Below, in pieces: positions 1-8,417 of a stretch of DNA of 64,000 bases. This DNA comes from Bradyrhizobium sp. SZCCT0148. GTDB taxonomy: Bacteria; Pseudomonadota; Alphaproteobacteria; Rhizobiales; Xanthobacteraceae. A model generated the notes under the pieces. That model was not told where the DNA came from, did no database searches, and saw nothing but the letters and a program-made list of their open reading frames with translations. The position numbers were made by a program, and so were the translations under genes. Location: positions 1,178,001 through 1,242,000 of the forward strand of contig NZ_JAFCKT010000001.1 of assembly GCF_018129985.1 (NCBI RefSeq). Reading direction: 5' to 3'. Numbering within the stretch: the first letter of the stretch is position 1; each line of letters begins with the position of its first letter.

Positions 1-145
1 CCGAGAGATCGCCGCTCGAACCGCCATCGCCGCCGCCTTGAATACCGCGGCCAAAGTTCTCGGCGATGATCATCAAGAGAACGACGAAGAGCCCGGCGCC
101 GAAGGGCCAGGGATTGGCACGAATGATGTCGAAGAGCTCCCGCAT
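1..145 (-). CDS. Small membrane protein, 3' end outside the window
   Basis: The N-terminal 48 codons of a minus-strand gene run off the left edge. The start is the ATG whose complement ends at 145, with an AGGA-type ribosome site about ten bases upstream. The peptide begins MRELFDIIRANPWPF, has one hydrophobic segment at about residues 14-28 (GAGLFVVLLMIIA), and then a glycine/serine-rich stretch with GGGDGGSSGD. It looks like a small inner-membrane protein with a flexible tail. I do not recognise the family and assign no function. The missing C-terminus limits any call. Confidence 0.5.
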   Translation of the reverse strand, partial: MRELFDIIRANPWPFGAGLFVVLLMIIAENFGRGIQGGGDGGSSGDLS

Positions 146-229
146 GCCACATCCTACGCACACGCAAGCGAACCAACCGTAAAAAGACAGGCCCTAGACG
201 TCAGAGTTAATCGAAAGCGCGGGAGCTGG

Positions 230-481
230 TTAACCGTCCTTCAAGACATCCTTAACCTCACCATCGACCCAGGTCCCGTCCGCCGCGATGACTCGCACGC
301 GGCTGTTGTCGGTGGCATTGACCAGAACATGCGAACTCACCCGGTCGCCACTCGGCTCCAGGTGCAAATCGGTCTCGGGCTTCCAGCTCAGTGTCGTCGC
401 GAGATCGCCGGGAAAGATCTGCCATTGCGATCCGTCTTCGAGCTCGACGACGTGGCTCTCCGCATGCGCGCGTATCTTCAT
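230..481 (-). CDS. Conserved-looking hypothetical protein, 83 aa
   Basis: A small soluble protein with no signal peptide or membrane segment. I chose the internal ATG giving MKIRAHAESHVVELEDGSQW rather than the longest frame. It has a GGGGTGG-like ribosome site just upstream, and the residues before it are arginine/proline rich as expected of translated non-coding DNA. The sequence alternates short hydrophobic and polar strands (VVELEDGSQWQIF, SSHVLVNATDNSRVRVIAADG), suggesting a small all-beta fold. It lies 59 bp downstream of the exported protein at 541-795 on the same strand and may be cotranscribed with it. Function unknown. Confidence 0.55.
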   Translation of the reverse strand: MKIRAHAESHVVELEDGSQWQIFPGDLATTLSWKPETDLHLEPSGDRVSSHVLVNATDNSRVRVIAADGTWVDGEVKDVLKDG

Positions 482-540
482 TCCACCCCGAATTCTCGAT
501 GTAGGGGAGCGGCCCCGGCGCTCAGGCCGGGGCCATTCCG

Positions 541-795
541 TCAATCGTTGTCGTGGTGGATCACGGTCTTGCTGCGATTGCCGTACTCGTCTTCCTTCTT
601 GATCACGGTGGTGCGGCTGGACGGCTCGCGTTCCCGGATGACCGTGGTGCGATCACGCTCGCGGACGCGATAGTCCGGCGACTGGCCGACCGTTACGCCA
701 GCACCGACCGGGCCAACGTGAACACCGACTTCGTCGGCGAATGCAGGGGCCGCAATGGCGGTTACCACGGCGGCGGCGAACAGATATTTCCTCAT
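541..795 (-). CDS. Small exported charged protein, 84 aa
   Basis: The protein has a clear Sec signal peptide (MRKYLFAAAVVTAIAAPAFA, cleavage after AFA). A mature part of about 64 residues follows, starting DEVGVHVGPVGAGVTVGQS and then rich in Arg, Glu and Asp (RVRERDRTTVIREREPSSRT, HHDND end). The start codon has an excellent AGGAGG ribosome site. The glycine/valine-rich head followed by a charged tail is common in small rhizobial periplasmic proteins of unknown role. No catalytic motif is visible. It is divergent from the lytic transglycosylase gene at 920, across 124 bp. Confidence 0.65.
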   Translation of the reverse strand: MRKYLFAAAVVTAIAAPAFADEVGVHVGPVGAGVTVGQSPDYRVRERDRTTVIREREPSSRTTVIKKEDEYGNRSKTVIHHDND

Positions 796-919
796 CTCGT
801 CCTCCTCGTTGTCGTGGGGTGGGAATGCCGGAGTGCGACACTTTGTTCCGCATGACCTGCCTATTCCGGGGGACCCGGAACCGGCTCACAGCGGCCATGT
901 TTCCGGCTAGACTGGATCC

Positions 920-2149
920 ATGAAACAAGCTGATTCCTCGGCCCATTACACCCGCCGCACAGTGCTAAAGTCCGTGCTCGGCGCGACCGCCGTCCTCGCG
1001 GCACCCGCAGGCGTCCTCGCAGCACCGCCGGGCTTCGACGAATGGCGCGAGAGCTTTCGCGCACGTGCCATGGCCAAAGGCATCTCGGCCGCGACCTGGC
1101 AGCGCGCGATGGCACGGGTCGAGCCCGACATGAGCGTGTTCAAGCAGATGCGCAGCCAGCCCGAATTCCACGAACAGGTCTGGCAATACATCAACCGCCG
1201 CGTCTCCGACTGGCGCATCATCAACGGCAAGATCGCGCTGAAGAACAACGAGGCGCTGCTGGCGCGCATCGAGCGGGATTTCGGTGTCGAGCGCGGCACC
1301 TTGCTGGCGCTGTGGGGCGTCGAGTCCGCCTATGGCGATCCCCTGGTGCAACAGAACCACATGACGCCGGTGTTTCCCTCCCTCGCCGCGCTTGCCTGGA
1401 ACGAGCCGCGTCGCAAGGCCTATTGGGAGACCGAGCTGATCAACGCGCTCCGCATCGTCGACAAGGGCTGGAGCACGCCGGAGCAGATGCAGGGCTCCTG
1501 GGCCGGCGCGATGGGCCATTCGCAATGGATGCCGGAAGTCTGGCTCAACGTCGGCATCGACTACGACGGCGACGGCAAGGTGTCGCCGTTCGGCAAGCCG
1601 GACGACGCACTGGGCTCGACCGCGAAATATCTCGTCAACCGTGGCAAATGGCATCGCGGCGAGCATTGGGGCTACGAGGTGCGGGCGGCCGGCAATATGA
1701 GCGGCAGTCGCACCTATGCGGCTTGGGCATCTTCGGGCGTCACCCGCGCCGACGGCCAGCCGTTCCCGCAGCCGAACGCATCCGCGCAAATGTGGACGCC
1801 GGTCGCCGGCGGACCGACCTTCCTGCTGGGACCGAATTTCTACTCGGTGAAGAGCTACAACCCTTCCATGAATTATGCGCTCGCGATCTGTCATCTCGGC
1901 GACCGCTGCCTCGGCGGGCCGCCCTTCATCCAGCCCTTCCCCGGCTCCGAGCGCGCGCTGACGCTCGCCGAGGTGCAGGAAATGCAGACGCGATTGACGA
2001 AAGCCGGTTTCGACACCGGCGGCACCGACGGCCGGGTCGGCAACGACACCATGAAGGCGATCAAGGATTTCCAGCAGCGCGCGGGGATCACGCCTGCGGA
2101 CGGTTATGGCGGGCTGAAGGTGCTGGCGAAGCTGCGACAGGGGTCGTAA
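920..2149 (+). CDS. Tat-exported lytic murein transglycosylase (MltB type)
   Basis: A 409-residue peptidoglycan-cleaving enzyme expected to act in the periplasm, cutting the MurNAc-GlcNAc bond with formation of 1,6-anhydroMurNAc. The N-terminus has a twin-arginine signal (TRRTVLKSVLGATAVLAAPA). The SLT_2/MltB catalytic domain spans about residues 38-335. Its catalytic Glu is in LLALWGVESAYGD (about E135), and the MGHSQWMPEVWL and YDGDGKVSPF motifs are typical. A C-terminal peptidoglycan-binding domain (about 343-405; VQEMQTRLTKAGFDTGGTDG, MKAIKDFQQRAG) completes the usual architecture and length. It is convergent with the aldolase gene, with an intergenic repeat between. It is functionally related to the anmK gene at 55.4-56.5 kb, which recycles the anhydro-sugar product. 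Confidence 0.93.
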   Translation: MKQADSSAHYTRRTVLKSVLGATAVLAAPAGVLAAPPGFDEWRESFRARAMAKGISAATWQRAMARVEPDMSVFKQMRSQPEFHEQVWQYINRRVSDWRIINGKIALKNNEALLARIERDFGVERGTLLALWGVESAYGDPLVQQNHMTPVFPSLAALAWNEPRRKAYWETELINALRIVDKGWSTPEQMQGSWAGAMGHSQWMPEVWLNVGIDYDGDGKVSPFGKPDDALGSTAKYLVNRGKWHRGEHWGYEVRAAGNMSGSRTYAAWASSGVTRADGQPFPQPNASAQMWTPVAGGPTFLLGPNFYSVKSYNPSMNYALAICHLGDRCLGGPPFIQPFPGSERALTLAEVQEMQTRLTKAGFDTGGTDGRVGNDTMKAIKDFQQRAGITPADGYGGLKVLAKLRQGS

Positions 2150-2167
2150 GAGCCAGCGCCTCGCTCT

Positions 2168-2269
2168 GTCATTCCGGGGCGCGCCCTTGGCGCGAGCCCG
2201 GAATCCATTTCTCCGCATGACTTGCTGCACGATGGAGTCCGGGCTCGCGCTTCGCGCGCCCGGAATGAC
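2168..2269. repeat. Bradyrhizobial-type intergenic inverted repeat
   Basis: Two long complementary arms read GTCATTCCGGGGCGCG on the left and GCGCGCCCGGAATGAC on the right, with further pairing inside each arm (GGCGCG/CGCGCC, GGGCTCGCGC). The element fills the gap between two convergent genes. From memory this closely resembles a family of dispersed palindromic repeats in Bradyrhizobium and Rhodopseudomonas. It could fold into a stable RNA stem on either transcript and act as a terminator or stabiliser. Confidence 0.7.
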
Positions 2270-2276
2270 TACCAGT

Positions 2277-3074
2277 TCAGTGCCGGTACTGCGGCTCTTC
2301 CGCATCCAGCTGACGGCGGATCGCGGCGAGATGCAGCCGGGCGGATTCGGAATCGCCTTCACGCATCTGCCGGTAGGTCTCGGCCGCGATCGCGGGATCG
2401 ACCGGCAGCACCTTGCGTCCCGTCGACATCGCCAGCACCTGCACCTCGGCGGCGCGTTCGAGATAATAGAGATCGTCCCAGGCTTCCGCGATGGTCGGGG
2501 CCAGCACCATCACGCCGTGATGCTTCATGAAAACGATATCGGCGTCGCCCACGGCCGAAGCGATCCGCGCGCCCTCGCGGTTGTCGAGCGCGAGGCCGTT
2601 GTAGTCGCGGTCGACCGCGGTGCGGCCGTAGAACTTCAGCGCGGTCTGGCCGGCCCAGATCAGAGGCTCGCCTTCGGTCATAGACAGCGCCGTCGCGTAG
2701 GGCATGTGGGTGTGGAACGCGACTTTGGCGCGCGGCAGCAACCTGTGCATCTCGGCGTGGATGAAAAACGCTGTTGCCTCCGGCACCCCCTCGCCGTCGA
2801 GCACATTGCCGTGGAAATCGCAGATCAACAGCTTCGAGGCCGTGATCTCGCGAAAGGCGTAACCATAGGGATTGACGAGAAACAGATCGTCATGGCCGGG
2901 CACCACGGCCGAGAAGTGGTTGCAGATGCCCTCCTCGAAACCGTTGCGCGCCGCCATGCGGAAGCAGGCGGCGAGATCCTCGCGCGCGGTGCGGATCGCA
3001 TCGGTGGCGAGATCCGGCCGGTTCGAGCGGAATGGGGCGGGCGCGGGTGAGGAAGCGTGAAGGCTATGCGCCAT
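2277..3074 (-). CDS. Class II aldolase/adducin-family protein
   Basis: A 265-residue zinc-dependent aldolase-fold protein. The start giving MAHSLHASS is preferred; the longer frame adds 27 unlike residues. The metal-site histidines are visible in VAFHTHMPYATALS and in FMKHHGVMVLAPT, and the N-terminal ICNHFSAVVPG matches the family (FucA, RhaD, AraD, adducin head domain). The substrate cannot be read from sequence. Many such stand-alone members are annotated only as class II aldolase/adducin. The gene follows an SDR dehydrogenase (3170-3979) on the same strand after 95 bp, so the two may form a small catabolic unit converting a hydroxy-acid or sugar-derived compound. Confidence 0.88.
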   Translation of the reverse strand: MAHSLHASSPAPAPFRSNRPDLATDAIRTAREDLAACFRMAARNGFEEGICNHFSAVVPGHDDLFLVNPYGYAFREITASKLLICDFHGNVLDGEGVPEATAFFIHAEMHRLLPRAKVAFHTHMPYATALSMTEGEPLIWAGQTALKFYGRTAVDRDYNGLALDNREGARIASAVGDADIVFMKHHGVMVLAPTIAEAWDDLYYLERAAEVQVLAMSTGRKVLPVDPAIAAETYRQMREGDSESARLHLAAIRRQLDAEEPQYRH

Positions 3075-3169
3075 GACGAAGAACACCTCTGTCGGTCGGA
3101 AGCTGTCCGCCTTGTACAGGGGCCGCGCGTGCACGTCAGCCCCTGTGCGTGCCACCCTGCCCTGCGCCC

Positions 3170-3979
3170 TCAGGCCCGCCGCGGCACACCGCCGGCATTC
3201 ATGCCGCCGTCGATGACGAGTTCACTGCCCGTGACGTAGCGCGAGGCATCGGAGGCCAGATACAGCACGCCCGAAGCGATCTCTGCAGCCTGTCCGGCGC
3301 GACCGAGCGGGGTTGCGGCCCTGGCGCGCTCCTCGGGATCGATCGGCGCATTCTGGCCGGCGCCGGTCGCACCGGTCGGGATCTTGCCCCAGATCGGGGT
3401 GTCGATGATCCCGGGATGCACAGAATTGACCCGGATGCCGTCGCCGGCTGCCGCGCATTCCATCGCGATCGACTTGGCGAACAGCCGCACGCCGCCCTTG
3501 GTCGCCGAATAGGCCGACAGGCCCGGCGCGCCGCGCAGGCCCGCGAGCGAGGACATCATGATGATCGAACCGCCGCCATGCTTGCGCATCAGCGGCAGGC
3601 AATGCTTGACCGAGAGAAACACGCCGTCGAGGTTGATCGCGTTCTGCTTGCGCCAGTCTGCGAGCGTCATGTCGACGATCGAGGGCACGGCGATGCCGAT
3701 GCCGGCATTGGAGACCATGACATCGAGCCGGCCATAGCGCTTGGCAATGTCGCCGACGATGTCGATCCAGCGCTCCTCGCTGGTGACGTCCTGCTCCAGG
3801 AAGATCGCCTTGCCGCCGGCTTTTGTCACGCGTTCGGCGAGCTCGGGTCCGCGCAGCTCATCGATGTCGGTGATGACGACGGTCGCGCCTTCGCGCGCGA
3901 ACAGCTCGACGATGGCCTCGCCGATACCCGAGGCGCCGCCAGTCACCAGCGCGACCTTGCCCTCAACCTGCCCTGCCAT
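3170..3979 (-). CDS. SDR-family NAD(P)-dependent oxidoreductase
   Basis: A 269-residue classical short-chain dehydrogenase. It shows the TGGASGIGEA nucleotide-binding loop near the N-terminus, NAG in MVSNAGIG, the catalytic Ser in MMSSLAGLRG, YSATKGG (Tyr and Lys of the YxxxK motif) and the C-terminal VTGSELVIDGGMNAGG typical of FabG-like members. An Asp at the end of the second strand (VVITDIDE) favours NAD over NADP. A GTG two codons upstream is possible, but GGGAG is better spaced for the ATG used here. The substrate is unknown. It lies upstream of, and is probably cotranscribed with, the class II aldolase. Confidence 0.88.
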   Translation of the reverse strand: MAGQVEGKVALVTGGASGIGEAIVELFAREGATVVITDIDELRGPELAERVTKAGGKAIFLEQDVTSEERWIDIVGDIAKRYGRLDVMVSNAGIGIAVPSIVDMTLADWRKQNAINLDGVFLSVKHCLPLMRKHGGGSIIMMSSLAGLRGAPGLSAYSATKGGVRLFAKSIAMECAAAGDGIRVNSVHPGIIDTPIWGKIPTGATGAGQNAPIDPEERARAATPLGRAGQAAEIASGVLYLASDASRYVTGSELVIDGGMNAGGVPRRA

Positions 3980-4071
3980 GTTCACTCCCTTTTTTGTTGT
4001 GTGAGCGACCTATTGTATGCCGCATGATCCCCGCGCAAACGCGTGCCGCGTCTATCGCGTCAGATCTCGCG

Positions 4072-5913
4072 TTATCTAATCACGGATGGCCCCTGGTCCG
4101 GTAGCGCGACGTCGATGACACGGAATTGCACGCGCTCGGCGCCCTGGTAGCGATCGACCGAGAGCGAACCGGCGACATGCAATTGCTGGCCCCGGTTGGC
4201 GAGTAGCGCGTTGCCGAGCTTCTGGCCGATCGAGCGGAACGCGATGCCGTTGACGATGGCGCCGTCGCCCGACTTGAAGCGCAGACGCAGATGCGCCTGC
4301 CCGACCTCGTCGGCAAACACGAGCTGATGTGCCGGCAGCGCCAGCACGGCTTCCGGATTGCCGCTGCCGAACGGGCCGGCACGGTTTAGCGTCGCCGCAA
4401 GCTCCGGCGTCACGGCGCGCGCGGAGACCGCCCCGTCGATGTAGAGCTCGTTGACGTGGCGCGCCTCGGCGACGTCCCGCGCCAGCGCGTTCTCGAGATA
4501 GGCGCGAAATTCGGCGAGCTTCTCTTTCCGGAGCGTCACGCCCGCGGCCATCGCGTGGCCGCCGCCCTTCAGCAGAATGCCGTCAGTGACCGCCTGCCGC
4601 ACGGCCTTGCCGATGTCGACGCCTGCGATCGAGCGCCCCGAGCCGGTGCCGATGCCGCCGGGCTCGAGCGCAATGGCGAAAGCGGGTCGCGAAAACTTTT
4701 CCTTCAGCCGGGAGGCAACGAGGCCGACGACGCCGGGGTGCCAGCCCTCGGACGCCGTGACGATGACGCTGAGCTTGTCCTCCAGCCCGATCGAGGCCAG
4801 CGCTTCGGCTTCGGCCTGCGCTTCGGCGGCCTGCTCGATGACGCGGCGCTCGCCGTTGAGGCGGTCGAGCTCGGCGGCGATCCGCGCGGCCTCGACGCTG
4901 TCGCCTTCGAGCAGCAATCGCACGCCGAGATCGGCGCGGCCGATGCGGCCGCCGGCGTTGATGCGCGGCCCCAGCATGAAGCCGAGATGCCAGGCCTCCG
5001 GCGGCCCGTTGAGCCGCGCCACATCCATCAACGCGGTATGGCCGACATGGTCGCGCCGCCGCATCGCGATCAGCCCCTTGGCGACGAAAGCGCGGTTGAG
5101 ACCGATCAGGGGCGCGACGTCGGCAACCGTCCCGAGCGCGACGTGGTGCAGCATGCCGAGCAGATCCGGTTCAGGCATTTCCGCAGTCCAGAAACCGCGC
5201 TGGCGCAGCTCGCGATTGACCGCAACCAGCGTCACCAGCACGAGACCGACCGCGGCGAGATGGCCGAGGCCGGAGAGATCGTCGAGCCGGTTCGGATTGA
5301 CCAGGGCATCGACCTCCGGCAGCTCCGTGCCGGCCTGGTGATGGTCGATCACGACAACGGACATGCCGAGGCGCTTGGCTTCCGCAAGCGGCTCGATGCT
5401 GGTGGTGCCGCAATCGACGGTGACGAGCAGCGTGGCGCCCTTGGCCGCCAGCCCGCGGACCGCTTCGACGTTGGGGCCATAGCCCTCGAAAATGCGGTCG
5501 GGAATGTGGATCAGCGGATCGAGCCCGCAATGGCGCAGGTGCCAGGTCAGCAAAGCCGCCGAGGTCGCGCCGTCGACGTCGTAATCCCCGAAGATCGCGA
5601 CCTTCTCACCCTTCACCGCAGCATCCGCGATCCGCTTCGCCGCGGCCTCCATCTCCGTCACGGTAAAGGGGTCCGGCATGAGCTTGCGGATGGTCGGATC
5701 GAGAAAGTCGGGCACCGCGTCGATGTCGACGCCGCGGCCGGCCAGCACCCGGGCCAGCAGTTCGGGAAGCTGGTGCCGCTGCACGATCGCGAGCGCCTGG
5801 GCCGCCCCGCGGGCATCCAGCCGGTCGCGCCAAAGCTTGTCGGTCAGCGAACGCGCGACGCCGAGAAAGGCCTGGGGCGATTCGACGGGCAACGCTGTTG
5901 CGGGCGGCGTCAT
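4072..5913 (-). CDS. recJ: Single-stranded-DNA-specific exonuclease RecJ
   Basis: A 613-residue 5'-3' ssDNA exonuclease used in RecF-pathway recombination and mismatch or base-excision repair. The DHH phosphoesterase motifs are visible: VAIFGDYDVDGATSAALL, TLLVTVDCGTTS, VVVIDHHQAG, and in DHHA1 GGGHAMAAGVTL. The central INAGGRIGRADLGVRLL motif is characteristic. The C-terminal OB-like domain follows. The start at MTPPATALPVES is chosen because the 36 residues of the longest frame before it look non-coding; no strong ribosome site supports it. In many alphaproteobacteria recJ follows hom and glpX. Here about 12 kb of accessory genes separate it from glpX. Confidence 0.95.
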   Translation of the reverse strand: MTPPATALPVESPQAFLGVARSLTDKLWRDRLDARGAAQALAIVQRHQLPELLARVLAGRGVDIDAVPDFLDPTIRKLMPDPFTVTEMEAAAKRIADAAVKGEKVAIFGDYDVDGATSAALLTWHLRHCGLDPLIHIPDRIFEGYGPNVEAVRGLAAKGATLLVTVDCGTTSIEPLAEAKRLGMSVVVIDHHQAGTELPEVDALVNPNRLDDLSGLGHLAAVGLVLVTLVAVNRELRQRGFWTAEMPEPDLLGMLHHVALGTVADVAPLIGLNRAFVAKGLIAMRRRDHVGHTALMDVARLNGPPEAWHLGFMLGPRINAGGRIGRADLGVRLLLEGDSVEAARIAAELDRLNGERRVIEQAAEAQAEAEALASIGLEDKLSVIVTASEGWHPGVVGLVASRLKEKFSRPAFAIALEPGGIGTGSGRSIAGVDIGKAVRQAVTDGILLKGGGHAMAAGVTLRKEKLAEFRAYLENALARDVAEARHVNELYIDGAVSARAVTPELAATLNRAGPFGSGNPEAVLALPAHQLVFADEVGQAHLRLRFKSGDGAIVNGIAFRSIGQKLGNALLANRGQQLHVAGSLSVDRYQGAERVQFRVIDVALPDQGPSVIR

Positions 5914-6191
5914 GGGTTGCAGTCGGTTTGAGGGACCCGTGATCGACGGTCTTGCGCCGGTCGGCTGTGCAGGACGATTGGCCCGGAATCCCCCGGCATT
6001 TGCAATCTCCGCACCGCACAAAGCGGTGGATTGCCGATTTGCCAGGTCGATTGACTATCATTTGGGCATTCCGCGGAACAGCAAATTAAGCGGGCGTTAG
6101 GCGGAATCTTCGAAAAAGAATCGTATTCGATCTGTCAGCGATTGGTCCGGGTTCGTTGCAGATCAGACCTCATTGCCAAGGGAAGTCCCCG

Positions 6192-7268
6192 ATGTCTGCT
6201 GCGCTGGGTCTGAAGGCCAAGCCGATCGCCCCCGAACCCGCTGAGGACGATTCCGACATTTCCGCGCTGATCAACCGCCTGACTGCGGAGGTCAACCAGA
6301 TCGCGGTCGACAAGACCAAGTCGATCCAGCAGATCACCAACCAAATGAAGATGCTGGCGCTGAACGCGCTGATCGAAAGCTCGCGCGCCGGCGCGCAAGG
6401 CGCGGGCTTTGCGGTGGTGGCGCAAGAGGTCCGCGGCGTCGGCCAGCAGGTCGAGACCATCGCCCGCGAACTCGAAAGCCAATTGACGAAGCGGACCGGC
6501 GATCTCGTCTCGTCGATCGAGCGCATGAGCCAGCGTTCGCGCGGCGAACGCATGATGGATCTGTCGCTGAACGCAATCGAACTGATCGACCGCAACCTCT
6601 ATGAGCGCACCTGCGACGTACGCTGGTGGGCGACCGATTCCGCGGTGGTCGATTGCGCCGCCTCGCCCGGCGCTGAGGCCGTCTCGCACGCCTCGCAGCG
6701 CCTGGGCGTGATCCTCGGGGCCTACACCGTCTATCTCGACCTCTGGCTCTGCGACCTCGACGGCAACGTCATCGCCAACGGCCGTGCCGACCGCTTCCGA
6801 GTCGTCGGCCAGAACGTCGCCCACACCAAATGGTTTCGCGAGGCGAAGACCTTGCGCTCCGGTGACGACTACGTTGCCGGCGACGTCGAGAACCAGCCGT
6901 TGCTCGGCAACGCACAAGTGGCGACCTATTGCGCCAGTGTCCGCGCCGGCGGCCAGGCCAACGGCGCGCCGATCGGCGTGCTCGCCATCCATTTCGACTG
7001 GGAGCCGCAGGCCCGCGCCATCGTGCAGGGTGTGCGCGTCGGCGACAGCGACAAGGCCCGCGTTCTGCTGGTCGATTCGAATTTCCGCGTGATCGCGGCG
7101 TCCGACGGCCAGGGCATCCTCAGCGAGCGCATCTCGATCTCGCTGAACGGTCAGCGATCGGGCTTCTACCACGACCGCACCGGTGGGCTGATCGCCTTCC
7201 ATGCGACGCCCGGCTACGAGACTTATCGCGGCCTCGGCTGGTATGGCGTGATCGTCTGCGGTGCGTGA
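6192..7268 (+). CDS. Soluble chemoreceptor-like protein: MCP tip then C-terminal Cache-like domain
   Basis: A 358-residue protein with no transmembrane segment. Residues about 20-115 are a helical stretch containing the MCP signalling tip, MLALNALIESSRAGAQGAGF followed by AVVAQEVRGVG, which matches the CheA/CheW-contact region of methyl-accepting proteins. Both flanking helices are much shorter than in a full receptor. Residues about 145-355 resemble a PDC/Cache sensor (VYLDLWLCDLDGNVIANGR, AHTKWFREAKTL, VLLVDSNFRVIAASDG). The domain order, signalling first and sensor last, is the reverse of a classical receptor and implies cytoplasmic sensing. The start was chosen at MSAALGLKAK, with AAGGGA upstream. 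It is divergent from recJ. The ligand is unknown. Confidence 0.8.
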   Translation: MSAALGLKAKPIAPEPAEDDSDISALINRLTAEVNQIAVDKTKSIQQITNQMKMLALNALIESSRAGAQGAGFAVVAQEVRGVGQQVETIARELESQLTKRTGDLVSSIERMSQRSRGERMMDLSLNAIELIDRNLYERTCDVRWWATDSAVVDCAASPGAEAVSHASQRLGVILGAYTVYLDLWLCDLDGNVIANGRADRFRVVGQNVAHTKWFREAKTLRSGDDYVAGDVENQPLLGNAQVATYCASVRAGGQANGAPIGVLAIHFDWEPQARAIVQGVRVGDSDKARVLLVDSNFRVIAASDGQGILSERISISLNGQRSGFYHDRTGGLIAFHATPGYETYRGLGWYGVIVCGA

Positions 7269-7633
7269 TGCGGCAGACTCGCTAAAAATGCGAAAACAAC
7301 CCCATGCACAGTAGCTAGAGGATTGTTTTTACTAGCTTTTTCATTTGAATTTTTTCGCCTTTCCCCCGGAAATTTTGACACGACGGGCAAAACATTGGCA
7401 GGCTGCGATCTTCGCAGAATGTGTTGCGGCACGAGGGAATGCCCCCTAGCGGCTTTGTGAAATCACACCCCGGCTTCTGAAGCATTTTCCGGCAAGCCGC
7501 GCCCGTTACGGGCAAGAGCCCGGCGCCCTTGTTCGACTAGAGTCGCTTCGCATCACGTTCATCGACGTGAGCGCGCGAATTCGCACTGGCATTGGCCATC
7601 TCTCGCGCACGTCACATAGCAAGGAGACAGCCC
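7269..7633. other. 365-bp intergenic stretch, AT-richer than the surroundings
   Basis: No convincing gene. The segment from about 7285 to 7400 is AT-rich (AAAACAACCCCATGCACAG, TTTTGACACGACGGGCAAAA) and, from memory, resembles decayed sequence found many times between Bradyrhizobium genes. A minus-strand frame at 7315-7515 with several CxxC-like pairs has no ribosome site and is not called. The last 30 bases carry the strong AAGGAGA ribosome site of the gene at 7634. Confidence 0.5.
7313..7341 (+). terminator. Weak stem-loop terminator after the soluble receptor gene
   Basis: AGCTAG (7313-7318) pairs with CTAGCT (7332-7337) across a 13-base loop and runs into a TTTTT tract. The stem is only six AT-containing pairs, so this is a weak candidate. 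It lies 45 bases past the stop codon at 7268. Confidence 0.35.
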
Positions 7634-8377
7634 ATGAAGATCGTCGTGATCGGCGGAACCGGATTGATCGGGTCCAAGCTCGTGGCGCGGCTCAGGCAGC
7701 AAGGCCATGAGGCTGTGGCAGCTTCACCGAAATCAGGCGTCGATGCCGTGACCGGGGATGGTCTCGCCGCGGCTCTGACAGGCGCGGATGTCGTCGTCGA
7801 CGTCGCCAATGCGCCATCGTGGGAGCCCGCCGCCGTGCTCGACTTCTTCGCGCGGTCGAGCAGGAATTTGGTGGCGGCAGAAGCCGCCGCCGCCGTGAAG
7901 CATCACGTGGTCCTGTCGATCGTCGGAACCGAACGGTCGCCCGACAACGCATACTTCCGTGCCAAGCTTGCCCAGGAAACAATCGTCAAGTCATCCTCGG
8001 TCCCCTACTCGATCGTGCGCGCCACCCAATTCTTCGAATTCCTCGGCGCTATCGCCGACATGGGTGCGATCGACGGCAGGATCGTCGTTCCCTCGGCCTC
8101 GTTTCAGCCGATCGCCGCCGACGACGTCGTCGCTCGCCTCGCGGAGGTCGCAACCGGGACGCCGCTCAACGGCACGATCGACATCGCAGGCTCCGAGAAG
8201 GCCCCCTTCAATGACTTCATCGCACGCCGCCTGAAGGCGTCGGGCGACGCCCGTCCCGTGGTCGGAGACCCGAAGGCGCCCTATTACGGCGGCCCGATTG
8301 ACGACACATCGCTGGTCCCGCTCGGCGAGGCACGCCTCGGACCAACGAAGCTCGCAACATGGCTCGCTGGCCTCTGA
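7634..8377 (+). CDS. NAD(P)-binding atypical SDR (NmrA/YwnB-like)
   Basis: A 247-residue Rossmann protein beginning MKIVVIGGTGLIGSKLVARL, with the GGTGxxG loop of atypical short-chain dehydrogenases and NmrA-like redox sensors. The central VLSIVGTERS and the YFRAKLAQE stretch occupy the usual catalytic region, and QPIAADDVVARLAEVA matches the C-terminal part of this group. The start follows AAGGAGA; an extra 14 codons upstream are unlikely to be used. The cupin gene follows 40 bp downstream on the same strand, so the two are probably cotranscribed. Such pairs are often stress- or redox-linked, but the substrate here is unknown. Confidence 0.82.
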   Translation: MKIVVIGGTGLIGSKLVARLRQQGHEAVAASPKSGVDAVTGDGLAAALTGADVVVDVANAPSWEPAAVLDFFARSSRNLVAAEAAAAVKHHVVLSIVGTERSPDNAYFRAKLAQETIVKSSSVPYSIVRATQFFEFLGAIADMGAIDGRIVVPSASFQPIAADDVVARLAEVATGTPLNGTIDIAGSEKAPFNDFIARRLKASGDARPVVGDPKAPYYGGPIDDTSLVPLGEARLGPTKLATWLAGL

Positions 8378-8417
8378 GATCGGCAATCACGAAACCCACC
8401 GCAGATAAGGAGATCCC

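Noticed and set aside
965..2362. Long open frame (465 codons) opposite the lytic transglycosylase
   Set aside because: Arg/His/Ala-rich shadow of a well-supported gene in high-GC DNA; no ribosome site or family likeness.
4456..5931. Long open frame opposite recJ
   Set aside because: Shadow; recJ has all catalytic motifs.
7315..7515. 66-codon minus-strand frame with several CxxC-like pairs
   Set aside because: No ribosome site, and AT-rich sequence resembling intergenic filler; may be a remnant but not supported as a gene.
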